A DNA stretch of 64,000 nt from Eubacterium sp. (GTDB lineage: Bacteria > Bacillota > Clostridia > Lachnospirales > Lachnospiraceae). Shown piece by piece: positions 8,354-17,990 of the stretch. The notes beneath the pieces are model-generated. The model was not told the origin of the DNA. It was given only the letters and a program-made list of their open reading frames with translations, and did not search any database. Within the stretch, counting starts at the first letter, position 1; each line of letters starts with the position of its first letter. The stretch is taken from positions 16,528 through 80,527 of the forward strand of contig JAEFAB010000022.1 of assembly GCA_016292095.1 (NCBI GenBank). Direction: 5' to 3'. A program made the position numbers and the translations under genes.

Positions 8354-9469
8354 TTAAAGAATTTCATGAAACGGCTTATCTTTTTTCTTTCTGGACATTT
8401 CCATTAATCCCAGTTTCGTAAATCCGTAAGCCTTTGCATAAACGCTCTGTTTCAAGAGAATTTCATTCAATTCTTTTTCAATCTCTTCTTTTCGTTGACT
8501 GTTTTTCATATTAATAAAATCAATTAAAATAATACCCGACAGATTTCTGAGTTCTATTTGCTCGGCAATCTTATGCATTGCCTCCCGATTAATTTCAAAA
8601 ATCACATCTTCTTTATTCCCTTTGATTTCAGCTTTCCCCGAATTCACATCTATCACTGTTAAAGCTTCTGTATAATCAATTACCAGATACGCGCCGGAAC
8701 GGAGCCAGACTTTATTGCTCAAACATTCCTCCACTGTTTTATCCAGTCGGTATAAATTACACAGGCTTACTTTTCCTGTTTCAAACAAACGAAAAGGAAT
8801 CTTTTCCTTTCCTAAAAGATGGGCGATTTCCTGCCTGTCGGTGATAATTTCCACAGCATCCATTTCAGCATATTTCTTAGCAGTCTCAACAATTTTATTC
8901 TGTGAAAGCAGAATTTCCTTTGGTTTTGCATAGGTAAATTTTCTTTGAATATCCTGCCACTGTGCAATCAGCCTTTCCGCCTCACTACAAATTTCCTCTT
9001 TTGTCATGAATTCACTTTGGGTTCTCAAAATAAATCCATATTCCGAATTTCTATATGGTTCCATCATCTGCTTTAATGCATTTCGTTTCGTAACATCCTG
9101 AATCTTTTTAGAGATGGAAACCGCATGATTTCCAACCGTTAATACCAAAGCATTCCCTGTCAGAGAAATATTGGTTGTCAAACCGTAATCTTTGGTTTTA
9201 ATGGCATCATATTCTACCTGAACCAGTACTTTGTCACCGCATTTTAACGGTTCTTCGCATTTCTTGGTAGACAAAAATCCTTTTTGGCTTCCGATGGAAA
9301 CAAAAGCCGCATCAATATTTTTAACCAGGTCGGAAACAAGGCCACAGTAGATATTTCCAACGATATTGTCCGTTGCCATATCAGCAATTCTCTGAACCTT
9401 TCCATCAACCAGATAAAAGCCAAGCATATGTTTCTGATAAAAATCCGATATAATGAATTTGTTTCCCAT
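8354..9469 (-). CDS. rng: Ribonuclease E/G family protein
   Basis: An RNase G-like endoribonuclease acting on rRNA or mRNA 5' ends. The S1-like N-terminal part is followed by the catalytic core, with the metal-binding aspartates in TVIDVNSG and LIDFINM. At 371 residues it is short: it stops right after the LGLMEMSRKK segment, where longer homologues continue into the CPxC Zn-link and small domain, which are absent. The ATG at 9469 follows GAGGT. It lies downstream of the radical SAM and DUF2344 genes, the usual clostridial order; rplU, normally next, is displaced by 6.8 kb. Confidence 0.88.
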   Translation of the reverse strand: MGNKFIISDFYQKHMLGFYLVDGKVQRIADMATDNIVGNIYCGLVSDLVKNIDAAFVSIGSQKGFLSTKKCEEPLKCGDKVLVQVEYDAIKTKDYGLTTNISLTGNALVLTVGNHAVSISKKIQDVTKRNALKQMMEPYRNSEYGFILRTQSEFMTKEEICSEAERLIAQWQDIQRKFTYAKPKEILLSQNKIVETAKKYAEMDAVEIITDRQEIAHLLGKEKIPFRLFETGKVSLCNLYRLDKTVEECLSNKVWLRSGAYLVIDYTEALTVIDVNSGKAEIKGNKEDVIFEINREAMHKIAEQIELRNLSGIILIDFINMKNSQRKEEIEKELNEILLKQSVYAKAYGFTKLGLMEMSRKKKDKPFHEIL

Positions 9470-9494
9470 AAATGAACCTCATTTCATACTTCTG

Positions 9495-10163
9495 CTATTC
9501 AATATCCGCCCCAACGGCATCCAACGAAATCAATTGATCATCTTCCAAACAATACATATCCAGTCGCTCATATAAAATATTTAACGGAGCTTCTTCCTTC
9601 AAATATTCAAACAAACTCTTCACCACCAGATCCGGCTTTAAGTTTGCTGCACTCCCCTGAGCCACTTTCATGAATACACCCTCGTCCTGCACGTCCATTT
9701 CATAAATCATAGGACGAATATCAACCATTTTTTCACTCTTTTTGGTCTTCTTCAAAACAAAGATTTCTTCCTGTGCCATAAACTGTCGGATTTTTTCTTC
9801 CGGTAAATCCAGATGAACCAGATAATCCGCTGCGGCAACAATGGACATACAGTTTTTTGCCCCTTCCGGCAATTCTTTAAAACTTAAAATCTCAATGCCA
9901 TCCACATTCTGAGCATTTAAATCCTGAAGCATTTCCTTAGTCGATTTAGATGAGTAAACTTCCAAATCATAATATTCCCCTTTGCTTAACAACCCTACAC
10001 TCAGAGGTGCCGCAAAAGACATTTTCTGATGCGGTGAAAATCCTTCGGAATAAACCACATCTACATTCGCTCTACGATGTACTTTTTGAAAATATCGAAC
10101 CATATCCAAATGACCGATAAACTTCATCATTCCCTGTTTGGAAAAGCGCACTCTAATTTTCAT
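9495..10163 (-). CDS. DUF2344 (TIGR03936) radical SAM-associated protein
   Basis: A protein of 222 residues that starts MKIRVRFSKQGMMKFIGHLD, the signature beginning of DUF2344/TIGR03936. These proteins are found next to, or fused to, the radical SAM protein encoded upstream and probably work with it; the reaction is unknown. I choose the ATG at 10163, because GGAGGA precedes it by 7 nt inside the upstream gene's end. The longer ORF start would remove that site. It overlaps the radical SAM gene by 11 bp, implying translational coupling. Confidence 0.88.
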   Translation of the reverse strand: MKIRVRFSKQGMMKFIGHLDMVRYFQKVHRRANVDVVYSEGFSPHQKMSFAAPLSVGLLSKGEYYDLEVYSSKSTKEMLQDLNAQNVDGIEILSFKELPEGAKNCMSIVAAADYLVHLDLPEEKIRQFMAQEEIFVLKKTKKSEKMVDIRPMIYEMDVQDEGVFMKVAQGSAANLKPDLVVKSLFEYLKEEAPLNILYERLDMYCLEDDQLISLDAVGADIE

Positions 10164-12024
10164 AACAGATTCCTCCTCCAAAACCGGCAGCACCGCAACC
10201 GGAACATTTCATTCGACAGTTTGGTGTAACCTTTTCTTCTAACGCATTATGCCATTCACGAAGAAGGAATTTCTTTGTAACTCCGATATCAATAAAATCC
10301 CACGGAAGGAATTCGTCTTCCTCGCGTGCTCTTGTCACATAGAAATCAACATCTACATTATTGACCTGAATCGCTTCTTCCCACAACGCCTGATCGTGAA
10401 ATTCTGACCACGCATCGTAAATTCCGCCGTGTTCATAAATATATAAAATCAAATCACAAAGACGACGGTCACCTCTGGCAAGCAAACCTTCCAACACACT
10501 AATGTCGGATTCATGCCAGTTATACTTAATACTCTTTTGATTGAGTAATGTTTTTCGTTTATCATTTACCCGTTTTGCTTTCTCAAGAAATGTTTCTGCA
10601 GTACACATTGGTGCCCACTGGAACGGTGTAAACGGTTTCGGAACAAAGAAAGATGTGCTGGCAGTAATCTGACATTTTCCGTTTCTCTTTTCCTTTGGAA
10701 CTGTATCATAATAGAGTTCTGCGATTTTTTCGCACAAATCCATAATGCCATCAACGTCTTCTTCTGTTTCATTTGGTTGCCCCAGCATGAAATAAAACTT
10801 CACTTTATTCCAGCCGCCCTTAAAGGCCTGCTCACAACCGTTTAAAATATTTTCTTCCGTCAATCCTTTATTAATGACATTTCTCATTCTCTGGGTTCCC
10901 GCCTCCGGTGCAAAGGTAATGGAACTTTTCTTTACATCCTGTACTTTGCTCATAACATCCAAAGAGAACGCATCAATACGAAGGGATGGTAACGAAATAT
11001 TAATCTTTTTCTTCTTACATTCTTCCAAAAGGAAGTCCATCAATTCATTCAGCTGAGAATAGTCACTGGTACTTAAGGAACTCAGTGATATTTCCTCATG
11101 TCCTGTTGCCTGAAGCATAGTCTTAGCCAAATATTTCAAGCGATTCAGACTTTTTTCACGAAGTGGTTTATATACGGAACCTGCTTGACAAAAACGACAT
11201 TCTCGAATACATCCGCGTTGTATTTCCAGCACACAACGGTCCTGTGTCACCTTAATAAAAGGAACCAACGGTTTTTCCGGATAAGAAACAGATTCAAAAT
11301 CAAGAACAATCTGTTTTTTCACCGAATCTCTTGCATGTTCATTCAACTTTTTCATTTCCTGAATTGTACCGTCTTCTTTGTAGGAAACTTCATAAAACTG
11401 TGGTACATAAATACATTCGATTTGGGCAGCCATTTCTAAAAAGTCCTGACGACTTCCGCCCTTTTTCTGATTTTCCTTGTACAGGTCAATCAGCTGGTCG
11501 TAAGCAGTTTCCCCTTCGCCAATGTAGAATAAATCAAAGAAATCTGCAATCGGCTCCGGATTATAGGTACACGGACCACCTCCGATTACAATCGGATCCT
11601 CTTCGCCACGTTCTGTAGCCTTCAAAGGAATTCCTGACAAATCCAAAATCTGTAAAATATTGGTGTAACACATTTCGTATTGCAAAGTAATACCCAGAAA
11701 ATCAAATTGTTTAATTGGTTCCTGGGACTCAATCGCAAATAACGGAATATTCTTTTCTCTTAAAATTTTATCTAAATCCACCCATGGGGAATAAACACGT
11801 TCACAATAAACGTCTTCTCTTTTATTCAGCATATCATAGATAATCTGAATCCCCAGATGAGACATCCCGATTTCATAAACATCCGGGAAGCACATGGCAA
11901 AACGCACATCCACTTCTTTCGGATTTTTTACTACCATGTTTACTTCATTTCCAATGTATCTGGCAGGCTTTTCAATTTGCAATAATATCTCATCCGACAA
12001 GGCAAGTTTTCTTTCGATTTTCAT
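10153..12024 (-). CDS. TIGR03960-type radical SAM protein with B12-binding-like domain
   Basis: A 623-residue iron-sulfur protein. The N-terminal part (about 1-200) looks like the cobalamin-binding-like Rossmann domain of this family. The radical SAM cluster motif is Cys272-x3-Cys276-x2-Cys279 (CIRECRFC). A C-terminal Cys cluster (CRMKCSGC, then a Cys in GGICYEN) may hold another cluster or metal. The substrate is unknown; the constant linkage with DUF2344, RNase G and ribosomal genes suggests RNA or ribosome modification, as inference. The ATG at 12024 faces the PHP gene across a 95-bp divergent gap. Confidence 0.88.
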   Translation of the reverse strand: MKIERKLALSDEILLQIEKPARYIGNEVNMVVKNPKEVDVRFAMCFPDVYEIGMSHLGIQIIYDMLNKREDVYCERVYSPWVDLDKILREKNIPLFAIESQEPIKQFDFLGITLQYEMCYTNILQILDLSGIPLKATERGEEDPIVIGGGPCTYNPEPIADFFDLFYIGEGETAYDQLIDLYKENQKKGGSRQDFLEMAAQIECIYVPQFYEVSYKEDGTIQEMKKLNEHARDSVKKQIVLDFESVSYPEKPLVPFIKVTQDRCVLEIQRGCIRECRFCQAGSVYKPLREKSLNRLKYLAKTMLQATGHEEISLSSLSTSDYSQLNELMDFLLEECKKKKINISLPSLRIDAFSLDVMSKVQDVKKSSITFAPEAGTQRMRNVINKGLTEENILNGCEQAFKGGWNKVKFYFMLGQPNETEEDVDGIMDLCEKIAELYYDTVPKEKRNGKCQITASTSFFVPKPFTPFQWAPMCTAETFLEKAKRVNDKRKTLLNQKSIKYNWHESDISVLEGLLARGDRRLCDLILYIYEHGGIYDAWSEFHDQALWEEAIQVNNVDVDFYVTRAREEDEFLPWDFIDIGVTKKFLLREWHNALEEKVTPNCRMKCSGCGAAGFGGGICYEN

Positions 12025-12060
12025 ATCTATTTTCCTTAATTTTTAATTTGTGATATAATT

Positions 12061-12089
12061 TTAGACATACACAATAATAATACTATAAT
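12061..12089 (+). promoter_or_regulatory. Promoter of the PHP gene
   Basis: TTAGAC (12061-12066) and TATAAT (12084-12089) are 17 bp apart on the plus strand, about 30 bp before the PHP start codon. The -10 is perfect; the -35 matches TTGACA at four positions. Confidence 0.65.
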
Positions 12090-12122
12090 AGAACGATTTT
12101 TACAATCAATATGGAGTAAATG

Positions 12123-12812
12123 ATGTTTAAATATGATACACATGTTCATACCGCTGATGTCAGTGGTTGTGCTTCTGCTTCCGGCGTCTTTCAGGCAGTA
12201 GCTTTCAAAGAAGCCGGATACGACGGAATCATCATAACAAACCACTTTTTCCGTGGAAAAACCTGTCTTGTACCCCACAATCTTCCTTGGGCCGAACGGG
12301 TAAATCTTTTCTGCGAAGGCTACGAAAAAACAAAAAAATGCGGTGATGAAATCGGGTTAAAAGTATTCTTCGGTTGGGAAGAAACATATGATGGTCAAGA
12401 TTTTTTGATTTATGGATTAGATAAAGAATGGTTGTTAAGACATCCGGAAATGGAACATTGGACTTTGGAACAACAATTTCATGAGATAAACAAATACGGC
12501 GGAATGGTGATTCACGCCCATCCGTTTCGGGATCGTCCATATATTCCGAAGATTCGTCTTTTCCCTAAACTGGTTCACGGTGTAGAAGTTTTCAACGCCG
12601 GAAATTACGAATCAGAAAACCGAAAGGCATACATGTACGCGAAAGAATACGACCTTCCAATCACCGGTGGTTCCGACAATCACCATCACGATATTGTGTT
12701 TACCGGAATTGAAACGGAAAAACCCCTCAATTCCATTCATGATTATATCCGATTAATCCGAAACAACGAACCAAAACGCATTCTTTATCCGGAAGATGAA
12801 GAAATTGTATAA
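12123..12812 (+). CDS. PHP-domain metal-dependent phosphoesterase
   Basis: A cytoplasmic PHP-family hydrolase of 229 residues. The metal-binding motifs are in order: DTHVHTADVSG near the start, NHFF after the first strand, the HAHPFRD box in the middle, and GGSDNHHHD near the C-terminus. Relatives hydrolyse phosphoesters of small molecules or nucleic acids; the substrate cannot be told. I prefer the second of two adjacent ATGs (12123), six bases after GGAG. It is the only plus-strand gene in the left third of the window and has its own promoter and a shared terminator. Confidence 0.85.
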   Translation: MFKYDTHVHTADVSGCASASGVFQAVAFKEAGYDGIIITNHFFRGKTCLVPHNLPWAERVNLFCEGYEKTKKCGDEIGLKVFFGWEETYDGQDFLIYGLDKEWLLRHPEMEHWTLEQQFHEINKYGGMVIHAHPFRDRPYIPKIRLFPKLVHGVEVFNAGNYESENRKAYMYAKEYDLPITGGSDNHHHDIVFTGIETEKPLNSIHDYIRLIRNNEPKRILYPEDEEIV

Positions 12813-12815
12813 TAA

Positions 12816-12852
12816 AACCCCTGTATTAGCTTTTCTAATACAGGGGTTCGTT
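12816..12852. terminator. Bidirectional terminator between the PHP gene and hisIE
   Basis: A perfect 14-bp stem (AACCCCTGTATTAG with its complement) and a 5-nt loop lie between two convergent genes. T-rich tracts follow on both strands, so it can end both transcripts. Confidence 0.92.
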
Positions 12853-14124
12853 TTATCTTCTTGATAATTCTTTAATAATTTCTTTCCAGCTGACACCTTT
12901 CTCTGCCATCAATACCATGACATGATACAGGAAGTCGGAAATTTCATATTTGATTTCCTGAGGGTCCGGATTTTTCGCTGCAATAACAATTTCCGTCGCT
13001 TCTTCTCCTACCTTCTTCAAAATCTTATCGATTCCCTTATCAAACAGATAGTTTGTGTAAGAACCTTCCTTTGGATGTTCCTTACGATCAAGGATTACGT
13101 TGTAGACATCTTCAAAAACCTTCATTGGGTTTGAATCATCATAATCTTTCTTAACCACTTCGTTAAAGAAACAGGTTTCAGCACCGGTGTGACAAGGCAC
13201 TCCAATCTGGTGAACTTTTGCAAGGATTGTATCCAAATCACAATCTGCAGAAATTTCCTTCACATACTGATAGTGACTGGATGTTTCACCCTTTACCCAG
13301 ATTTCATCTCTGCTTCTGCTGTAATAAGTCATTTTTCCGGTCTGAATGGTAAGATTGTATGCATCTTCATTCATATAAGCAAGCATCAATACTTCGTTTG
13401 TCTTATAATCCTGAACGACAACCGGAACCATACCGTCTGCGTTGGTTTTTAACTCTGAAAACTGAATTTTAGGAACAAAAACGTTCGTTGATACACCATT
13501 CTTGTATAATTCGTTTTTAATTCCCAAATAATCATAATTTTCGTCCATAACAACTTCGGAAATGCCGTAAACCTTTTCACCGATTCCCATTTCCACATAT
13601 TCTGCCGGTTCAATTCCTGCATTGTAAGAAGCAACACGGATTCCCTGACCAAAGCACTGACGTGCACAGTTATCGGCAATCACTAAGGATGCTCCGTCAT
13701 ATTTTAACTGCTTGATTTTTGAAAAATCAAAATCTTCATGAACAAAAACAGCAATCTTATCGCTTCCGAAACGTTCAGACGCTTCTTTCAACAGTTCCAG
13801 ATTGCTTTCCTTGGATGTATCAAGAAAACTCTTCTTTGCACCGCTGTACAAATACTTCTTTACATCTTCCAGACGCTTTACATTTCCACCAACGATTGTC
13901 GGAATATCTGCTTCATCGGAAATCTTAATCATTGTGCTGATATTTTTTTCGTGTTCTTCATCCGTTTCCGATAAATCGAAAATTAATAATTCATCTGCAC
14001 CAAGGTTATTTAAATAAACAGCCTGTGCTACTGAATCTCCGTTTCCGATTTTTTCTTTTGTATCTTTATCAACCATCTCACCATTGAACAAATAGATGGA
14101 TGGCATTAATCTGAATTTAGCCAT
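12853..14124 (-). CDS. hisIE: HisIE with an N-terminal HisA/HisF-like pseudo-domain
   Basis: A 423-residue fusion. Residues about 221-325 are HisI (phosphoribosyl-AMP cyclohydrolase), with zinc motifs SADCDLDT and CHTGAETCF. Residues about 335-423 are HisE (phosphoribosyl-ATP pyrophosphatase), with KVGEEATEIVIAAK. Residues 1-218 look like a HisA/HisF barrel (GADELLIFDLSE, TIVGGNVKRLEDVKKYL), but the HisF catalytic region PCLDV reads PSIYL (Asp to Tyr11) and the second aspartate region reads VFVHE. The barrel is therefore probably not catalytic and may be structural. The ATG overlaps the hisB stop by one base. It ends the his operon. Confidence 0.92.
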   Translation of the reverse strand: MAKFRLMPSIYLFNGEMVDKDTKEKIGNGDSVAQAVYLNNLGADELLIFDLSETDEEHEKNISTMIKISDEADIPTIVGGNVKRLEDVKKYLYSGAKKSFLDTSKESNLELLKEASERFGSDKIAVFVHEDFDFSKIKQLKYDGASLVIADNCARQCFGQGIRVASYNAGIEPAEYVEMGIGEKVYGISEVVMDENYDYLGIKNELYKNGVSTNVFVPKIQFSELKTNADGMVPVVVQDYKTNEVLMLAYMNEDAYNLTIQTGKMTYYSRSRDEIWVKGETSSHYQYVKEISADCDLDTILAKVHQIGVPCHTGAETCFFNEVVKKDYDDSNPMKVFEDVYNVILDRKEHPKEGSYTNYLFDKGIDKILKKVGEEATEIVIAAKNPDPQEIKYEISDFLYHVMVLMAEKGVSWKEIIKELSRR

Positions 14125-14711
14125 TATAACATTCCTTTCGTAGACAGAACATCTGTGATTCTGTCATCAATTATAGTTGCCTGATCCAAGGCCTTAGCAA
14201 ATGCTTTATAAATTCCTTCAATCATGTGGTGATTGTTTCCGGATTCCAGCATTTTAATGTGCAGATTCATTCCCACTGCATAAGTTACAGCATGGAAGAA
14301 TTCTTTAACCATTTCGGTATCATAATATCCAACACGATCTGTAGTAAAGTCTACATTGAATACAAGGTATGGTCTGCCTGATAAATCCAACGCACACATT
14401 ACAAGGGATTCATCCATCGGTAAAATGATAGAGCCATATCTCTTAATGGATTTCTTATCTCCCAACGCCTTGCGAATGGCAACCCCCAAAGCAATTCCGG
14501 TATCCTCAATGGTGTGGTGACAATCCACAATCAAATCTCCGGTCACTTTTACCTTTAAGTCAAACAAGCCATGCTTCGCAAAGCTGATTAACATGTGATC
14601 AAAGAAACCAATTCCGGTACTTACTTCCGCATCGCCTTTTCCGTCTAAATTAATGGAAATTTCAATCTGTGTTTCGGAAGTATTTCTTTTGCATTCTCCA
14701 ATTCTGCTCAT
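14124..14711 (-). CDS. hisB: Imidazoleglycerol-phosphate dehydratase
   Basis: HisB converts imidazole glycerol phosphate to imidazole acetol phosphate in histidine synthesis. It is the 195-residue monofunctional form, without the phosphatase domain found in enterobacteria. The two manganese-binding His clusters are present: FFDHMLISFAKHG with DCHHTIEDTGIALG, and GNNHHMIEG near the C-terminus. It sits between hisD (22 bp away) and hisIE, which it overlaps by one base. Confidence 0.97.
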   Translation of the reverse strand: MSRIGECKRNTSETQIEISINLDGKGDAEVSTGIGFFDHMLISFAKHGLFDLKVKVTGDLIVDCHHTIEDTGIALGVAIRKALGDKKSIKRYGSIILPMDESLVMCALDLSGRPYLVFNVDFTTDRVGYYDTEMVKEFFHAVTYAVGMNLHIKMLESGNNHHMIEGIYKAFAKALDQATIIDDRITDVLSTKGML

Positions 14712-14733
14712 AAGCCACTCCTTTCGCTATGGA

Positions 14734-16047
14734 TTAATTTACATTTTCGTCATCTTCTTCAAAACGAACTCTAATAGAATTTGCGTGTGCTGTCAATCCC
14801 TCAGCCTTGGCAAATTTCTGAACATCTTTATTCAACGGTTCCAAAGCTTCTCTTGAGAATGAAATAATACTTGATTTCTTGATGAAATCATCAACACTCA
14901 ATGGGGAGAAGAATTTCGCTGTTCCATTGGTTGGAAGAACGTGGTTCGGACCGGCAAAATAATCGCCTAATGGTTCAGAACTGTATTCTCCAAGGAAAAT
15001 TGCTCCCGCATTCTTAATTCTTGTCATAATATCAAACGGATTTGCTGTTACGATTTCCAAGTGTTCTGATGCAATTTCATTGGCTGCATCAATCACATCA
15101 TCCATAGTATCCGTTACTAAAATGTATCCATAATTTTCTAATGATTTTTCCAGGATTTCCTTTCGTTTTAACTTGGAAACAAACAAATCAACATATTTTG
15201 AAACTTCTTCTGCCAGTTTCTGACTGGTTGTAACCAGAATTGCTGAAGCAAGTTCATCATGTTCTGCCTGAGAAAGTAAATCTGCAGCAACATATCTTGG
15301 ATTTGCTGTTTCATCCGCAATTACTAAAATTTCACTTGGTCCGGCAATAGAATCAATGCCCACATAACCGAAAACAGCCTTCTTAGCCAAAGCAACGAAG
15401 ATGTTTCCCGGTCCAACGATTTTATCTACTTTCTTAATAGATTCGGTTCCGTAAGCAAGTGCTGCAATTGCCTGTGCTCCACCGACTTTATAAATCACAT
15501 CCACACCGGCTTCTTTTGCTGCCACAAGAATAGCAGGATTTACTTTACCGTCTTTTCCCGGAGGGGTAGCCATTACCAGTTCATCTACACCGGCAACCTT
15601 TGCAGGAATTACATTCATCAATACGGATGAAGATAATGCTGCTTTTCCACCCGGTACATAAACACCGACTCTTCCGATTGCAGTTACTTTCTGTCCTAAA
15701 ATAGAACCGTCCGGCTTGGAATCAAACCAGCTGTACTGCTTCTGTTTTTCGTGATATTCCTTAATATTATCTTTGGAACGACGAATTACATTGATTAATT
15801 CTTTATCTTCAATGGTTTCGTATGCTTCCTGAATTTCTTCTTCTGTTACACGAATATTTCCGGCATTAATATCTGCCTGATCAAATTTCTTTGTGTATTC
15901 AAAGATTGCACTGTCGCCGTTTTCTTTTACATTCTTAAGAATTTCGGCTACGGTTTCTTCATACTGTGTATAGTTGTTTGGACTACGTTTTAATAAATCA
16001 TCCAGAATATTCTTTTTTGATTCTTCATCTAACTTAATAATTCTCAT
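14734..16047 (-). CDS. hisD: Histidinol dehydrogenase
   Basis: HisD oxidises histidinol to histidine in two NAD-dependent steps. The 437-residue length is normal. Recognisable segments are GRVGVYVPGGKA, GGAQAIAALAYGTESI, the DLLSQAEHDELASA zinc-site region and ASEHLEIV, and the C-terminal part contains PLGDYFAGPNHVLPTNGTA. It lies between hisG and hisB with short gaps. Histidinol phosphatase is not encoded in this operon; the PHP protein across the terminator belongs to a superfamily that includes such phosphatases, but nothing here shows that role. Confidence 0.98.
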   Translation of the reverse strand: MRIIKLDEESKKNILDDLLKRSPNNYTQYEETVAEILKNVKENGDSAIFEYTKKFDQADINAGNIRVTEEEIQEAYETIEDKELINVIRRSKDNIKEYHEKQKQYSWFDSKPDGSILGQKVTAIGRVGVYVPGGKAALSSSVLMNVIPAKVAGVDELVMATPPGKDGKVNPAILVAAKEAGVDVIYKVGGAQAIAALAYGTESIKKVDKIVGPGNIFVALAKKAVFGYVGIDSIAGPSEILVIADETANPRYVAADLLSQAEHDELASAILVTTSQKLAEEVSKYVDLFVSKLKRKEILEKSLENYGYILVTDTMDDVIDAANEIASEHLEIVTANPFDIMTRIKNAGAIFLGEYSSEPLGDYFAGPNHVLPTNGTAKFFSPLSVDDFIKKSSIISFSREALEPLNKDVQKFAKAEGLTAHANSIRVRFEEDDENVN

Positions 16048-16067
16048 TTTTTCACCTCAAAACCAAT

Positions 16068-16712
16068 TTATTTTTCTTCAATCTTTGCCTTTAAGTCTGT
16101 AATAATCTTTCGGATTCGTTCATCTTCCATCTTCATACTAACCTGATTTACAACCATTCTGGCTGACAATGGACAAACTTCTTCCAAAACACCCAAACCG
16201 TTTTCTTTCAATGTTGTTCCTGTTTCAACAATATCCACGATTACTTCGGAAAGTCCAACGATTGGCGCCAATTCTACCGAACCGTTTAATTTAATCATTT
16301 CAACAGTCTGATGCTTTTTGTTATAGAAATAATCTTTGGCAATCTTCGGATACTTGGAAGCAACACGAATCATTTCATGGTTCTTCAATAATTCTCTGGC
16401 AGATTCCGGACCGCATACACACATTCTGCACTTTCCAAAACCTAAATCCAATACTTCATATAACTTTCTGTCTTCTTCCAAAATCGTATCTTTTCCGACA
16501 ATACCGATATCCGCCGCACCGTATTCCACGTAAGTAGGAACATCACTGGCCTTTGCCAAAAAGAACTTTAATTTTAATTCTTCATTGACGAAAATCAGTT
16601 TTCTTGTTTTTTCGTCTTTCATTTCTTCACATTCAATGCCGATTTCTTCAAACATTTTCATTGCAGTCTTTGCAAGTCTTCCTTTTGCTAACGCAAATGT
16701 TAAATATCTCAT
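16068..16712 (-). CDS. hisG: ATP phosphoribosyltransferase, short catalytic subunit
   Basis: HisG makes phosphoribosyl-ATP, the first step of histidine synthesis. At 214 residues it is the short form that lacks the regulatory C-terminal domain and needs HisZ, which is the next gene upstream. Typical segments are [26 protein letters not shown] and [14 protein letters not shown]. The ATG at 16712 follows GAGGAG. Feedback inhibition by histidine is expected through the HisGZ complex. Confidence 0.97.
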   Translation of the reverse strand: MRYLTFALAKGRLAKTAMKMFEEIGIECEEMKDEKTRKLIFVNEELKLKFFLAKASDVPTYVEYGAADIGIVGKDTILEEDRKLYEVLDLGFGKCRMCVCGPESARELLKNHEMIRVASKYPKIAKDYFYNKKHQTVEMIKLNGSVELAPIVGLSEVIVDIVETGTTLKENGLGVLEEVCPLSARMVVNQVSMKMEDERIRKIITDLKAKIEEK

Positions 16713-16753
16713 TTTATTCTCCTCATTCTATATTGCAGAATTCTGACTGTTTC

Positions 16754-17959
16754 TTAAATTTCTGTTGCACCGTCTTTGGATACATAAGTAACAACGGATG
16801 CACCATCTTCTTTCTTGGCCTTTACATAGGTTTCAATGGAAATATCTTCCTTCTTTGAAATCAATTCCGTATTAATTCCCTGATTTCTGTAATCCGTAGC
16901 AAGCTGTAATGCATATTTTCTGAATTCCGGTTCATAAACAACAACACGGAAAGAGTAATCATAGTTCTTACGATTATCTTCCGAAGCAAGGGCAATCATA
17001 ATCTGATCCATGTAAACTGCAAATCCAATAGCTGCAGCTTCTTTGCCAAACTGTCCTAAAAGTTTATCGTAACGACCACCGGTTACAATATGATTTCCGG
17101 AACCATAAGTATATCCTTTGAAAATAATTCCTGTATAGTACTTGTAGTTGCTAACCATTCCCAAGTCAAAACTGATATATTTTGCAACACCGTAATCATC
17201 TAAAATGGAATACAGTTCTTCCAAACGTTCAATAGCTTTCAATGCAGTTTCATTGGAAGTCAGTTTCTTTGCTGTATCCAAAACATCTACGGAACCGAAC
17301 AATGCAGGAAGTTTCAGCAATGCTTCTTTCGCTTCTCCCTTTACGCCATGTTCATCCAATAATTCTTCTACACCAAAGTTATTCTTATTTTCAATACGGA
17401 TTCTTAATTCTTCTTCCGCTTCTTCATCTAAACCGCAATCCTGTAAGAGTCCCTTATAAAAATCAGCATGGCCGATTTCCACTAAGTATTCTTTTAAACC
17501 GGCTGCTTTTAAAGCTTCTGAAACCAAAGCAATCATTTCAGCATCCGCTTCCACAGAATCATCATTAATCTGCTCACAGCCAAGCTGAGTGATTTCTTTC
17601 AATTTTCCCTGTAATTCAGAATTGTTAATATAAGTATTAGCGTTATAACAAAGTTTAACCGGTGTATCTACATCCATATAATACTTTGCAACCATTCTGG
17701 CAATGGAAGGAGTCATATCCGGTCTTAAAACCAGTGTATTTCCTTCTCTGTCAAAGAACTTATATAAGTCCTTTGATGCTACAGAACCTCTTTCTTTACT
17801 GAATATATCAAAAAATTCAAAAGTAGGTGTCTGAATGTTATGATAGCCAAAACGATTAAACACCTCATTGATCTTATTTTCCAAACTTAATTTTACGGAA
17901 CATTCTTTTCCGTACACGTCTCTTACTCCTTCAGGAGTATGTAATAATACTTTGCTCAT
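16754..17959 (-). CDS. hisZ: ATP phosphoribosyltransferase regulatory subunit
   Basis: HisZ is a catalytically inactive paralogue of histidyl-tRNA synthetase that activates short HisG and mediates histidine feedback. The 401-residue protein begins HTPEGVRDVYGKE and shows class II synthetase-like motifs (LVLRPDMTPSIARMVA, a YYTGIIFKGY region, GGRYDKLLGQFG), but has no anticodon-binding domain. It is the first gene of the his operon, 41 bp before hisG, with a strong promoter. The ATG at 17959 follows AGAGGT. Confidence 0.96.
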   Translation of the reverse strand: MSKVLLHTPEGVRDVYGKECSVKLSLENKINEVFNRFGYHNIQTPTFEFFDIFSKERGSVASKDLYKFFDREGNTLVLRPDMTPSIARMVAKYYMDVDTPVKLCYNANTYINNSELQGKLKEITQLGCEQINDDSVEADAEMIALVSEALKAAGLKEYLVEIGHADFYKGLLQDCGLDEEAEEELRIRIENKNNFGVEELLDEHGVKGEAKEALLKLPALFGSVDVLDTAKKLTSNETALKAIERLEELYSILDDYGVAKYISFDLGMVSNYKYYTGIIFKGYTYGSGNHIVTGGRYDKLLGQFGKEAAAIGFAVYMDQIMIALASEDNRKNYDYSFRVVVYEPEFRKYALQLATDYRNQGINTELISKKEDISIETYVKAKKEDGASVVTYVSKDGATEI

Positions 17960-17990
17960 TTGATACCTCTTTCGCTTTATTGCATTAAAG

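Noticed and set aside
8320..8367. ATG start of the solute-binding protein at 8367
   Set aside because: It would put 16 polar residues before the lipoprotein signal; the GTG at 8319 has a good ribosome site.
12036..12278. Minus-strand frame overlapping the PHP gene start
   Set aside because: It is antisense to the PHP HTH metal motif, with no ribosome site.
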